The translations under genes and the position numbers were made by a program. From Pedobacter sp. (lineage in GTDB: Bacteria; Bacteroidota; Bacteroidia; Sphingobacteriales; Sphingobacteriaceae), in the NCBI GenBank assembly GCA_030149995.1, contig JASLGV010000412.1:1-10085 (forward strand): DNA of 10,085 nucleotides, in the 5' to 3' direction. Shown here piece by piece: positions 1 to 6,839 of the stretch. Positions within the stretch are counted from its first letter, which is position 1. Each line of letters opens with the position of its first letter. Below the pieces are notes generated by a model. The model did no database searches. It was given only the letters and a program-made list of their open reading frames with translations, and was not told the DNA's origin.

Positions 1-94
1 TATCTTTTCTTGAGTGTAAATTAATTCTTTTTTTTTATGAATATATTACTCATTTATACGAAACACCTGCGTTTAATTATTTGGGAAGTTGCTG
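1..94. other. Non-coding AT-rich stretch beyond the terminator
   Basis: No supportable gene is present. The only tempting start is an ATG on the minus strand at 51-53, but its frame stops after ten codons, within a run of A/T. The stretch lies downstream of the minus-strand terminator at 95-133 and probably belongs to the spacer before the next gene to the left. I could not find a convincing promoter in it. Confidence 0.5.
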
Positions 95-133
95 AAAAAA
101 AAAAAAAAATGCCAGGCAAAAAATGCCTGGCAT
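95..133 (-). terminator. Intrinsic (rho-independent) terminator
   Basis: Read on the minus strand, a perfect 10-bp stem (ATGCCAGGCA / TGCCTGGCAT, 109-118 with 124-133) closes a 5-nt T loop. It runs directly into an uninterrupted T tract, seen on the plus strand as 15 A's at 95-109. It lies about 46 nt after the stop of the helix-turn-helix gene at 180-578, so it ends that transcript and marks the 3' end of the whole minus-strand gene string. The T tract is present only on one side, which gives a clear orientation. Confidence 0.93.
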
Positions 134-179
134 CATGTGAAATCCTTTAAGGATGTATACAACCGTTTTTTTAAAAACA

Positions 180-578
180 TCAGGATACGGCCCGTTGCTT
201 TTTTATGTCTGTATGAAAAGTATGATTCAAAATTCCTTGCCTACCTTCCATTTCAGTTAAAATTTCGTTGTATTTTTCAAGCAGATGAATGTATTTATTC
301 ATCCAGAAATAAACCTGTTTTAACTCATCCTGATGCTCTTCTTCTGGCTTACTGGTCAGATGATTATACTTGATAAAAAAATTTTCTGGTAAATCCTGTG
401 CAAAATCGTACTCAATGATGTTTCCGATTTTAAGGAGAAGTATGGGGTCAAGATTTTGCTGATCAAACCAATTGTAGATGGTACGTCTGCTTACATTTAA
501 TTTCCGTGAGAGTTCACTAATGCCCATACGGTCACGGCGAACTACACGTTCGAGAATTTGTCCAACATTGAGATTCAT
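180..578 (-). CDS. Small helix-turn-helix DNA-binding protein (paralogue 1)
   Basis: A 132-residue cytoplasmic protein with an N-terminal helix-turn-helix at about residues 16-40 (GISELSRKL, then VSRRTIYNWF as the likely recognition helix). This pattern resembles Fis-like, resolvase-like or XRE-like HTH domains. Residues 89-107 form a second conserved block (VYFWMNKYI, LLEKYNE), probably an amphipathic helix for dimerisation or effector contact; the last 25 residues are polar and variable. The protein is a paralogue of the product of 1724-2155: residues 2-40 match at 36 of 39 positions. The start at 578 agrees with that alignment (both begin at NLNVGQI). No Shine-Dalgarno site is evident. A 181-bp spacer precedes the gene and a strong terminator follows it, so it may be its own transcription unit. 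A role in regulating the neighbouring polysaccharide genes is inference from position. It has no sensory domain that I recognise. Confidence 0.82.
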   Translation of the reverse strand: MNLNVGQILERVVRRDRMGISELSRKLNVSRRTIYNWFDQQNLDPILLLKIGNIIEYDFAQDLPENFFIKYNHLTSKPEEEHQDELKQVYFWMNKYIHLLEKYNEILTEMEGRQGILNHTFHTDIKKQRAVS

Positions 579-657
579 AATTGGTAGCTTAACGTTAAAT
601 TAAATATAAGGTAGATATATGATGCAACTTAATGAATATTAAGCAATTAAAAAATGA

Positions 658-687
658 CAAATATCACTTTTTGTTGATTACTTCAAA
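658..687 (-). promoter_or_regulatory. Candidate Bacteroidota-type promoter for the HTH gene at 180-578
   Basis: On the minus strand a TTTG (684-687) is followed after 18 nt by GATATTTG (658-665). The Bacteroidota consensus is TTTG, about 19 nt, then TAnnTTTG; here the -7 element departs only at its first two bases. It would start transcription about 70 nt upstream of the ATG at 578, in the longest spacer between complete genes in the window. AT-rich DNA yields such matches by chance, so this is tentative. Confidence 0.3.
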
Positions 688-691
688 AAGT
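666..691. repeat. 8-bp inverted repeat overlapping the candidate promoter
   Basis: ACTTTTTG (666-673) and CAAAAAGT (684-691) are perfect inverted copies separated by 10 bp. The right arm covers the candidate -33 element, so the dyad could be an operator. Two other symmetrical elements lie in the same spacer: TTAACGTTAA (589-598), 10 nt upstream of the ATG, and CTTAAT / ATTAAG (628-633 and 638-643). No T tract follows, so it is not a terminator. The symmetry is seen; the binding role is inferred. Confidence 0.35.
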
Positions 692-759
692 CCAATCATT
701 TGCCTGAAATCCAAAGATCTAATCTTAGAAAGATAAGGGTTCAAAAATATTCACATCCT

Positions 760-1059
760 TTATTTTTTACTGAGCATATCCATAAATATATCTTTTACGC
801 CTTCGATAACTTCTTTATGCCTGCAAGCAAGAATTAACGGAAACCATTCATCTGAATGAAGTTCAATTACCTGCCCTTGTATTACAAAATGTTTACCAGA
901 CCTGATTCGTCTCCTGTTTCCGGGAAGTATGGAGCCATGCAATATCTTAACAATGATTTTTGCCATCAGGCGAATGTATTTAGGCGCTTCATCATAGCTG
1001 CAATCAATTAAAAGAGTCCAAAGTCCGTTCATGGTATTATACTGTATAGTTGCCTTCAT
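760..1059 (-). CDS. Hypothetical protein, 99 residues, unrecognised
   Basis: I do not recognise this protein. It has no signal peptide and no convincing membrane span. The N-terminal third (residues 1-20) looks like beta-strand with aromatic residues. Residues 25-42 could form a helix (APKYIRLMAKIIVKIL). A basic patch follows at 47-56 (GNRRRIRSGK), then a strand-rich segment (HFVIQGQVIEL) and a C-terminal helix (82-97). It is probably a small soluble alpha/beta protein. Its stop and start fit cleanly between neighbours: it begins 40 nt after the stop of the secreted protein at 1100-1663 and may be co-transcribed with it. The ATG at 1059 is the first good start in frame; the next ATG is at codon 10. 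I assign no function. Confidence 0.6.
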   Translation of the reverse strand: MKATIQYNTMNGLWTLLIDCSYDEAPKYIRLMAKIIVKILHGSILPGNRRRIRSGKHFVIQGQVIELHSDEWFPLILACRHKEVIEGVKDIFMDMLSKK

Positions 1060-1099
1060 CTTTACGATTTAATTAAGGAGCAGATTTCAGCAAGTACAT

Positions 1100-1663
1100 T
1101 TAAAGCACAAAGCCATAAGCAACTCTAAAACCAATAAAATTGTTATAATGATCACAATGATAAAATTTGCTGTTGCTTTCAAAGCGAAGACCAGCATCCA
1201 GAAAACTTTTATCATGGAGATAGAAAATCATACCTACCTGGGGAGCATAGACAAATGCAGCGTTTTTTCCTTCTACACATTTTGTCTTATTTAACAGGAA
1301 TGAAAAGCCTATTTCTGTTTGAACATAAAGGTTTCCACGATAAAAGTATTTGAGTCCGGCTTTCGCCGGTACCAACCGTAAGTCATCCACAAGATGCGCG
1401 TATGTACCTTTTGTAAAAATATTATGGTATCCGGTATTAACCGTTGCGTATAATTCACTTTCCACAACCGGAAAATCAGCCTGAAAGGATACTCCTACCC
1501 CACCGTCATATTTTTTGGCTAAATAGCCAAGAGACAAACTACTTTCAATTCCTGCACTGTACCGGATACCTGTACCCGTAAAAACCTGTTTTTGAGCAAA
1601 TCCATATTGAAACAGCAGGATTAACACAACTGTAATTTTTATTTTTAGTAATATCTTTTTCAT
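1100..1663 (-). CDS. Small secreted outer-membrane beta-barrel-like protein
   Basis: A 187-residue protein with a clear signal peptide: basic MKK start, hydrophobic core at about 8-20, and likely cleavage after GFA (residue 23) before QKQ, a common form in Bacteroidota. The mature part is rich in alternating Gly/aromatic strands (for example SLSLGYLAKKYDGGVGVSF, YRGNLYVQTEIGFSF, FLDAGLRF) and ends in a strand with a C-terminal aromatic and hydrophobic pattern (FRVAYGFVL), as expected for insertion by the BAM machinery. At this size it would give an eight-strand barrel of the OmpA/OmpW or 'outer membrane beta-barrel' type, but I cannot name a family. Two cysteines, in the FLLNKTKC and YHC segments, are unusual for a barrel. 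It starts 60 nt after the HTH gene at 1724-2155. Any link to polysaccharide export is inference. Confidence 0.72.
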   Translation of the reverse strand: MKKILLKIKITVVLILLFQYGFAQKQVFTGTGIRYSAGIESSLSLGYLAKKYDGGVGVSFQADFPVVESELYATVNTGYHNIFTKGTYAHLVDDLRLVPAKAGLKYFYRGNLYVQTEIGFSFLLNKTKCVEGKNAAFVYAPQVGMIFYLHDKSFLDAGLRFESNSKFYHCDHYNNFIGFRVAYGFVL

Positions 1664-1723
1664 AATAGAATTCTGTTAACCGGGTGTTTTTTTATCGGAT
1701 TATTTAAAAAACCTCCCTGTGTG

Positions 1724-2155
1724 TTACATTTTTTTGAGCGGAAAAAGCGTTTTGTCCCGGTGATTTGGATGTATTGCTGCATCTTTGTCGTTGATGTAAA
1801 CATCGGTTGTATAAATGCTTAAAAGCTCGTTATACTTTTCCAGTAAACGGATGTATTTATTCATCCAGAAATAAACTGAGTTTGAATCTGATATGGAAGG
1901 ATCCTGCGTGTGTTCATCAAAAGCAACCTGCAGGAGGTCCTTTTTTAGAAAAACTTCTGGAAGCTCAGATGAAAAATCGTGGCCAATAACCGCTCCTATT
2001 TTCTGGATAATTTCAGGGTTCAGCTTTTCCTGGTCAAACCAATTGTAAATTGTTCTTCTGCTAACTTTTAGCTTCCTTGATAATTCGCTAATCCCCATTC
2101 GGTCTCTGCGTATAACACGTTCCACAATTTGACCGACGTTTAAATTTATTGCCAT
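1724..2155 (-). CDS. Small helix-turn-helix DNA-binding protein (paralogue 2)
   Basis: A 143-residue protein with the same architecture as the product of 180-578. An N-terminal HTH lies at about residues 18-42 (ISELSRKL, VSRRTIYNWFDQ), a variable linker follows, and then a conserved block (VYFWMNKYI, LLEKYNELL) with 17 of 19 residues shared. The C-terminal tails differ completely. The start at 2155 is supported by the alignment (MAI precedes the shared NLNVGQI) and by a purine-rich AAGGA directly before the ATG, which is too close for a normal ribosome-binding site. It follows the dehydratase gene by 81 nt without an obvious terminator, so it may be the distal part of the polysaccharide operon. 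TAACATTA (2162-2169) lies just upstream of the start, in the place where the paralogue has TAACGTTA. Local regulation or autoregulation is inferred. Confidence 0.83.
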   Translation of the reverse strand: MAINLNVGQIVERVIRRDRMGISELSRKLKVSRRTIYNWFDQEKLNPEIIQKIGAVIGHDFSSELPEVFLKKDLLQVAFDEHTQDPSISDSNSVYFWMNKYIRLLEKYNELLSIYTTDVYINDKDAAIHPNHRDKTLFPLKKM

Positions 2156-2236
2156 TCCTTATAACATTAAGTGAGTATTTATTTAATAACCAGCAGACAG
2201 CGTGCATTTTACACTACAAATCAATAAGTAGTTTTA

Positions 2237-4165
2237 TTAATTGACCATCAGGAAGTCTAATTCTTCAAAGCGCGAATTATTGCTGATATAATCGGGCATT
2301 ACTTCTTTCATCTTTTTCACCAGTAACAAATCATTCCTTTCATCATTAAGTAAAATCAGCTCCTTAATAATCTGGCTTACATACAGGTAATTGTGATGTA
2401 TTTTATTCGATATTTTGATTTTTTCGTGGTGTGTTGGAATGGTTTCCTCGTCTTTTAGGAGTAACTCTTCATAAAGTTTTTCTCCTGGTCTTAAACCGGT
2501 AAAAACAATATTGATGTCTTTCAAAGGTTCGAGTCCGGCTAAGCGGATCATATTGAATGCGAGATCTACAATTTTAACCGGTTTACCCATATCAAAAAGA
2601 AATATTTCCCCTCCCTTTCCCATGGATGCAGCCTCCATAACCAGCTGAACGGCTTCGGAGATGGTCATAAAATACCTGGTTATTTCGGGATGTGTAACCG
2701 TAACCGGACCTCTTTTCTCAATCTGGGTCCTGAATCTTGGAATAACAGAACCATTTGATCCCAATACGTTTCCAAAGCGGGTGGTGATAAAACGTGTTTT
2801 GAAATCCTGCCTGTTTTCATATCCTGGTGTTGCTGACAAGTTATTTAAAGACTGGATATACATCTCAGCCAGGCGTTTGGATGCGCCCATTACATTGGTT
2901 GGTTTTACCGCTTTGTCGGTTGAGATCATAACAAATCTTTCAACTCCAAATTCAATAGAAATATCAGCCAGGTTTTTGGTTCCCAGCACATTCGTTAAAA
3001 TGGCTTCTGCCGGGTTATCTTCCATCATTGGAACGTGTTTATAAGCCGCTGCATGAAAAACAATTTCGGGTCTGTAAAGCTCAAAAAGTGTTCTTATTCG
3101 ATTGCTGTTCTGCACATTGGCCATAAAAACTTTAACGTTCCGGGTAAGAAGGTCATCTTCCAGTTCGATTTGAAGTTCGTGCAAAGGGGTTTCGGCCTGA
3201 TCGCACAGGATAATACTTTTGGGCTGATATTGCAGCGCCTGCCTTACAATTTCAGAACCGATAGATCCTGCTGCCCCGGTTACTAAAATACATTTACCGC
3301 TAAGCTCTTTCAGAATATTTTCTTTATTGAGCTTTATAGGGTCCCGTTCCAGCAAATCTTCTATTTTCAGATCTCTTAAGAGGGTCGAATTGAACTTACC
3401 ATACAGCCAGCTGTTGGGCGGAGGTACCATCATAACCTTTATGCCCAGCCTTACACACATTTCAATGATGTCTTTTTTATGTGGTTCGGCAGAATGATCC
3501 TGTACCAGCAAAATCTTCGATACCTTGCATTTATCTTTCAGCACAGAGATCGATCCGGAATGATAAACCCTTTTTTGTTCAATGTATTTATCTACTTTAT
3601 CCCGGTCATCATCAATAAATCCCACTACGTTTAAGGCAAACCGCTGATCGGGCTCTATAGCCTTTTTAATCAGAATCGCATTCCGGTCTGTTCCATATAT
3701 TAATATCTGCTCGCTCTGATCGGCAGATTTAAGATCACTTAAAAAGAAAAAGGCACTTTTAACGGCAATTCTTAATAAAATGAGTAAAGAAGAAGATATA
3801 AAAAAATTCATCAGCAGAATCAGTTCCAGGCTTTTCAAATGAAATTCGGGACTTAGGGAAAAGAATTTCAGAAAACAAACTGATATCAAACTGGCAGACA
3901 AAACAGCGAAGAAAATGCGTAGAATATCCTGCGTATCAGAATACCTGATAATGCCATTGTGAATTTTAAAGAACACAAAAACAATCACAGAAATCACTGA
4001 ATAAGCCATAATATATATAAAATACTGAAGCTTAAAAGCGGCCGCGTAGCTAAAAGTATTGATTAATACGATTGACAGGAAAAGAGCCCAGAACACAATG
4101 GCACAATCTATCAACAGGATAAGCCATTTGGAATGTGCTTTATCCCGAAAGAGAAATTTTTTCAT
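2237..4165 (-). CDS. Membrane-bound nucleotide-sugar 4,6-dehydratase (FlaA1/CapD/WbpM/PglF family)
   Basis: A 642-residue protein of the usual length for the long, membrane-anchored dehydratases. Four hydrophobic segments (about 14-37, 45-67, 80-103, 113-135) anchor it in the inner membrane. A first Rossmann-like region (about 152-250) is followed by the catalytic SDR domain with the NAD(P)-binding motif TGAAGSIGSE (296-305) and HAAAYKHVP (371-379). STDKAVKPTNVMGASKR (415-431) replaces the classic YxxxK by M426xxxK430, the Ser-Met-Lys arrangement known in WbpM-like enzymes. THPEITRYFM (491-500) and TGLRPGEKLYEE (556-567) are further family signatures. The known reaction is removal of water from UDP-GlcNAc to give a UDP-4-keto-6-deoxy-hexose, the entry to bacillosamine, QuiNAc, FucNAc and related sugars. 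Substrate and stereochemistry cannot be read here. It is the last enzyme of the operon, 30 nt after the FemAB-like gene. No Shine-Dalgarno site is seen. Confidence 0.93.
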   Translation of the reverse strand: MKKFLFRDKAHSKWLILLIDCAIVFWALFLSIVLINTFSYAAAFKLQYFIYIMAYSVISVIVFVFFKIHNGIIRYSDTQDILRIFFAVLSASLISVCFLKFFSLSPEFHLKSLELILLMNFFISSSLLILLRIAVKSAFFFLSDLKSADQSEQILIYGTDRNAILIKKAIEPDQRFALNVVGFIDDDRDKVDKYIEQKRVYHSGSISVLKDKCKVSKILLVQDHSAEPHKKDIIEMCVRLGIKVMMVPPPNSWLYGKFNSTLLRDLKIEDLLERDPIKLNKENILKELSGKCILVTGAAGSIGSEIVRQALQYQPKSIILCDQAETPLHELQIELEDDLLTRNVKVFMANVQNSNRIRTLFELYRPEIVFHAAAYKHVPMMEDNPAEAILTNVLGTKNLADISIEFGVERFVMISTDKAVKPTNVMGASKRLAEMYIQSLNNLSATPGYENRQDFKTRFITTRFGNVLGSNGSVIPRFRTQIEKRGPVTVTHPEITRYFMTISEAVQLVMEAASMGKGGEIFLFDMGKPVKIVDLAFNMIRLAGLEPLKDINIVFTGLRPGEKLYEELLLKDEETIPTHHEKIKISNKIHHNYLYVSQIIKELILLNDERNDLLLVKKMKEVMPDYISNNSRFEELDFLMVN

Positions 4166-4195
4166 AAAACGAATTGTAATTATAGAGATGAGGGG

Positions 4196-5251
4196 TTAAG
4201 GTATCTGTCTATAGAGTGGGAAAAAATCTTCTGAGCGTTGTTGTTGTCCGGTCTGTTCAACCAGAAAATTATAAAGGTCTGGCTCAGCAATGTAACGCCA
4301 GCTTTTGTGTGAAAATACCAGGTCTGAAAAGCCTAATTTCCAGTCGAGCAATGAATTTTCTTTAAAACCCAGGCCTCCGCCAAGGTTATAATATTTCATT
4401 CCCATTGTTCTGCCTAAAACACTGATCTGGTCGACCAGGAATTTTGCCGGCGATTTTTTTAAATAAAATGGATTGCTTGCAATCAGATGCCCTTGCATAA
4501 TCCGGCCTGTACACATGACAATACTACCGCATATAATCTCTTCACCGTCTGATAACAGATATAAACTGCAGTCGAATTCTTCTGAACGGATCAGACTCAT
4601 AAAATATGGGACATCAAAAACATAAAAGTCTTTAGCACCCACACGTTGCATATTCTGTATATATAGAGAAGCAAAAGCATTTATATCAGCTTCTGAACAA
4701 CTTTTACACAATACATACCCAAGCTTTGCACATTTTTTAACGGCATCGAGTGTGGTTTGCCTGTACTTTTTACGTTGTACAGCGATATCTTCTTTCAAGT
4801 CAATCACTACGGTTACACCATTATCATGCAATCCGCCAAATTGCTCGAATACAACCTCCTGATTAAAAAACGGATGTAATTTCGTAAAAACAGATACAAT
4901 ATTTTCTTTCTTTAAAAAGCGAAGAAAGGTTTCTTTAAAATGCAAAATCAATATCTCTGCCATCTCTCCGAAACGGATGTTAGAGATTGGGCCAAGATAA
5001 CCATAGGCAGAATGTAGATCATAGTATCCTGTACCTGGAATCACTCTTTTTAAGAATGGAATTGCAATAAAATCAGCTCCTTCTTTGTAGACAAACAGAA
5101 TGGCTTCTTCCTCTTTACTTGTTAAAGAATGATAATGCCAGGTATGGTAAAAATCATGGTGTACAGATTCAGATACATATTTAGCCCATTCACTTTTTTG
5201 CTGAAGTGTAATTCTGAGCACAAAACCATGTTCATTGCTGTATGAAAACAT
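4196..5251 (-). CDS. FemAB-like / GNAT-fold acyl- or aminoacyltransferase (paralogue A)
   Basis: A 351-residue soluble protein with the double-GNAT layout of FemABX-like transferases. The first domain carries HDFYHTW (32-38), IPFLKR (64-69), YGYLGPISN (83-91) and LHPFFNQ (125-131). The second begins near DLKEDIAVQRKKYRQ (151-165) and contains the hallmark YNLGGGLGFKENSLLDWKLGF (288-308), close to the FemAB/Acetyltransf_6 ending where a Gly-rich turn precedes a Lys-Phe strand. Family members transfer amino acids from aminoacyl-tRNA to peptidoglycan or lipid II, or acyl groups to other acceptors. In polysaccharide loci they are poorly characterised. The start at 5251 has AAGG about 5 nt upstream and fits the alignment with paralogue B, although it adds about ten residues. 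It lies 37 nt after B and 30 nt before the dehydratase, consistent with co-transcription. The acceptor is unknown; an amino sugar of the encoded polysaccharide is one inferred option. Confidence 0.8.
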   Translation of the reverse strand: MFSYSNEHGFVLRITLQQKSEWAKYVSESVHHDFYHTWHYHSLTSKEEEAILFVYKEGADFIAIPFLKRVIPGTGYYDLHSAYGYLGPISNIRFGEMAEILILHFKETFLRFLKKENIVSVFTKLHPFFNQEVVFEQFGGLHDNGVTVVIDLKEDIAVQRKKYRQTTLDAVKKCAKLGYVLCKSCSEADINAFASLYIQNMQRVGAKDFYVFDVPYFMSLIRSEEFDCSLYLLSDGEEIICGSIVMCTGRIMQGHLIASNPFYLKKSPAKFLVDQISVLGRTMGMKYYNLGGGLGFKENSLLDWKLGFSDLVFSHKSWRYIAEPDLYNFLVEQTGQQQRSEDFFPLYRQIP

Positions 5252-5288
5252 TGTACCTTATTTAATTTTACAGAATAACCGCTATTGT

Positions 5289-6314
5289 TTAACCGATCCG
5301 GTAAAGCGGGAAGAAATCAATAGTCGATGCGGGATCAACCTCAAGTTCGTTTAACAAGTCGTTGTATACCTGCTCATTTGCCACATAACGCCAACTGGTA
5401 AACTCAAACAATAAATTAGAAAAACCAATTTTCCAATCAAAAAGCAAATCTTCTTTAAAATTAAGTCCACCACCCAGATTAAAGTATTTACAGCCCATTT
5501 CTCTACCGGCGAGTGTAATTTCATCGGTTAATAATTTAGCTGGAGAATCAAAAAGATAATTATTCAATGTGGCCAAAAGATGCACTTGCATAATTTTGCA
5601 TGTACAAATAACCAATGCCCCCGAAACGGCTTTACCGTCTTTGTAAACTAAGAAAAGTTTTCCTTCAAATTCATCAGACGATAACAGGTTACGCATATAA
5701 GTTTCATTAAACAAATAATAATCTTTAGCTCCTATCCTCTTCATATTTTCGGCGTAGATTGCGGCAAATTCTCGAATGCTCTCTGCGTCATTGGAACTGA
5801 TTACCTGGTAGCCAATTCTTCTTAATTTTTTTATTTTTTCTCTTACACTTCTTCTGTAACCTGCGCGTTGCTGCTCAATGGGTATTTCCAGATCAATGGC
5901 CACTGTTTTACCATTTTCATGCACGCCCGAAAATCTATCCATTAATTTCCTCTGATTAAAAAATGGATGTAGACGTGAAAAAACCGATACAGTTTGTGCT
6001 TCGCTTAAAAAATTCAGAAAGGAATTTTTAAATCTCTCCATAAAACCACCATCAAGTAAGTCAAAATCCTGATTTGAAATGGGGCCTGCATATCCATAAA
6101 CAGATGTCAGGTCGAAAAAATCAGATCCTGGAATTTGCCTCTTAAGTAAAGGAAATGCGATGTACTCGTTTCCTTCTTCATAAACAAATAGTAAAGGAAT
6201 CCCTATCTTTTCGAGGGTGTGGTAAAACCAGGTATGATAAAAATCAAAATGTCTTGCGTTATGTACATAACGGATCCACAGATCCTTCTGCAGGATCGTA
6301 ATTATCTTTTTCAT
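5289..6314 (-). CDS. FemAB-like / GNAT-fold acyl- or aminoacyltransferase (paralogue B)
   Basis: A 341-residue protein, colinear over its whole length with the product of 4196-5251. Shared blocks are DFYHTW (24-29), FPLLKRQIPG (54-63), YGYAGPISN (73-81), LHPFFNQ (115-121), NMKRIGAKDYY (190-200) and NLGGGLNFKEDLLFDWKIGF (279-298). In the Gly-rich region 21 of 30 residues match. The segment RRSVREKIKKLRRIGYQ (154-170) is more basic than in paralogue A, where the equivalent has ALA-VAL-LYS-LYS-CYS; this may reflect a different acceptor or tRNA contact. No signal peptide or membrane span is present, so it should act on the cytoplasmic side. It follows the GNAT gene by 27 nt. The pair arose by tandem duplication followed by considerable divergence. 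The broad fold assignment is firm; the donor and acceptor are not known. Confidence 0.8.
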   Translation of the reverse strand: MKKIITILQKDLWIRYVHNARHFDFYHTWFYHTLEKIGIPLLFVYEEGNEYIAFPLLKRQIPGSDFFDLTSVYGYAGPISNQDFDLLDGGFMERFKNSFLNFLSEAQTVSVFSRLHPFFNQRKLMDRFSGVHENGKTVAIDLEIPIEQQRAGYRRSVREKIKKLRRIGYQVISSNDAESIREFAAIYAENMKRIGAKDYYLFNETYMRNLLSSDEFEGKLFLVYKDGKAVSGALVICTCKIMQVHLLATLNNYLFDSPAKLLTDEITLAGREMGCKYFNLGGGLNFKEDLLFDWKIGFSNLLFEFTSWRYVANEQVYNDLLNELEVDPASTIDFFPLYRIG

Positions 6315-6341
6315 CGTATAAATTAAATGGGTAGATTTTTT

Positions 6342-6839
6342 TTATTCCGGTCGTGTACAGTATCTCTCCCGGTCGATTTCCATTTTTAAAAATGATTTTT
6401 CTGTAGAAACAGGTTTAAACCCTGCCTTTTCATAAACAGATATGGCTGCTTTATTGTCTATATGAACTTCCAGATAAATGCGTTCAAGTTCTAAAACGGT
6501 AAAACCGTAATTCAGCACCTGACGGGTAGCCTGTAAACCAAGACCTTTTCCCCACAATTCTTTTGCACCTATAAAAAGATGTAAGGCCGCTTCGGAAATG
6601 GTTAAATTAAGGAGCTGGATGTTTCCAATATATTGGTTTGTGCCTTCTATGCAGATGGCAAATCTTTTCTCTTTTTCGGAAGATATACAACTTTTCAGCC
6701 ATTGTCTTTCCACTTGCAACGAAACCGGATGATTTGCTTTAAATTTTGTAAAAACCCAAATCTCTGTATCATTCCTCCATTTATAAGAAGTGGCTGCATC
6801 TTCCTCCCTTAAGGGTCTTAAATAGATGGAAATGCTCAT
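6342..6839 (-). CDS. GNAT N-acetyltransferase, RimJ/RimL (PseH-like) type
   Basis: A 165-residue single-domain GNAT of normal length. It opens with the RimL-type pattern LRPLREEDAATSYKWRND (7-24). Motif A, for the acetyl-CoA pyrophosphate, is WGKGLGLQATRQ (96-107). Motif B is NKAAISVYEKAGF (129-141), with the usual Tyr that can protonate the CoA thiolate. The WRND element near residue 21 recalls PseH-like enzymes, which acetylate the 4-amino group of UDP-4-amino-4,6-dideoxy sugars. Since a 4,6-dehydratase and a DegT-like aminotransferase lie in the same operon, acetylation of a nucleotide-linked amino sugar is a reasonable inference; protein N-terminal acetylation is the alternative. Its ATG overlaps the TGA of the aminotransferase gene as ATGA (6836-6839), which implies translational coupling and a shared job. 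Confidence 0.85.
   Translation of the reverse strand: MSISIYLRPLREEDAATSYKWRNDTEIWVFTKFKANHPVSLQVERQWLKSCISSEKEKRFAICIEGTNQYIGNIQLLNLTISEAALHLFIGAKELWGKGLGLQATRQVLNYGFTVLELERIYLEVHIDNKAAISVYEKAGFKPVSTEKSFLKMEIDRERYCTRPE

Noticed and set aside
21..53. Start of a further minus-strand gene at the left edge
   Set aside because: The ATG at 51-53 opens a frame that stops after ten codons (MSNIFIKKKN). It would need a slip in the run of A's to stay open, and nothing supports that.
95..109. Run of 15 A's as a phase-variation tract
   Set aside because: It is the T tail of an intrinsic terminator outside any gene. Length changes could alter termination slightly but would not switch a coding frame.
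89..373. Plus-strand open frame of 94 codons
   Set aside because: It begins in the A tract of the terminator and runs antisense to the HTH gene at 180-578, which has clear homology to its paralogue. The translation is low-complexity with no family resemblance.
1664..1723. Terminator between the second HTH gene and the barrel gene
   Set aside because: There are T-rich runs, but I found no GC-rich stem in front of them.
1807..1989. Plus-strand open frame of 60 codons
   Set aside because: It is antisense to the second HTH gene. Its middle resembles the product of the antisense frame at 89-373 only because the two HTH genes on the other strand are paralogues.
2661..3286. Two plus-strand open frames (2661-3044 and 3035-3286)
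   Set aside because: Both are antisense to the conserved catalytic domain of the dehydratase and have no recognisable features.
4196..6314. Recent tandem duplication or DNA-level direct repeat of the two FemAB-like genes
   Set aside because: The proteins are clearly paralogous but diverged; outside the Gly-rich block many residues differ, and no long identical DNA stretches were seen. The duplication is old.
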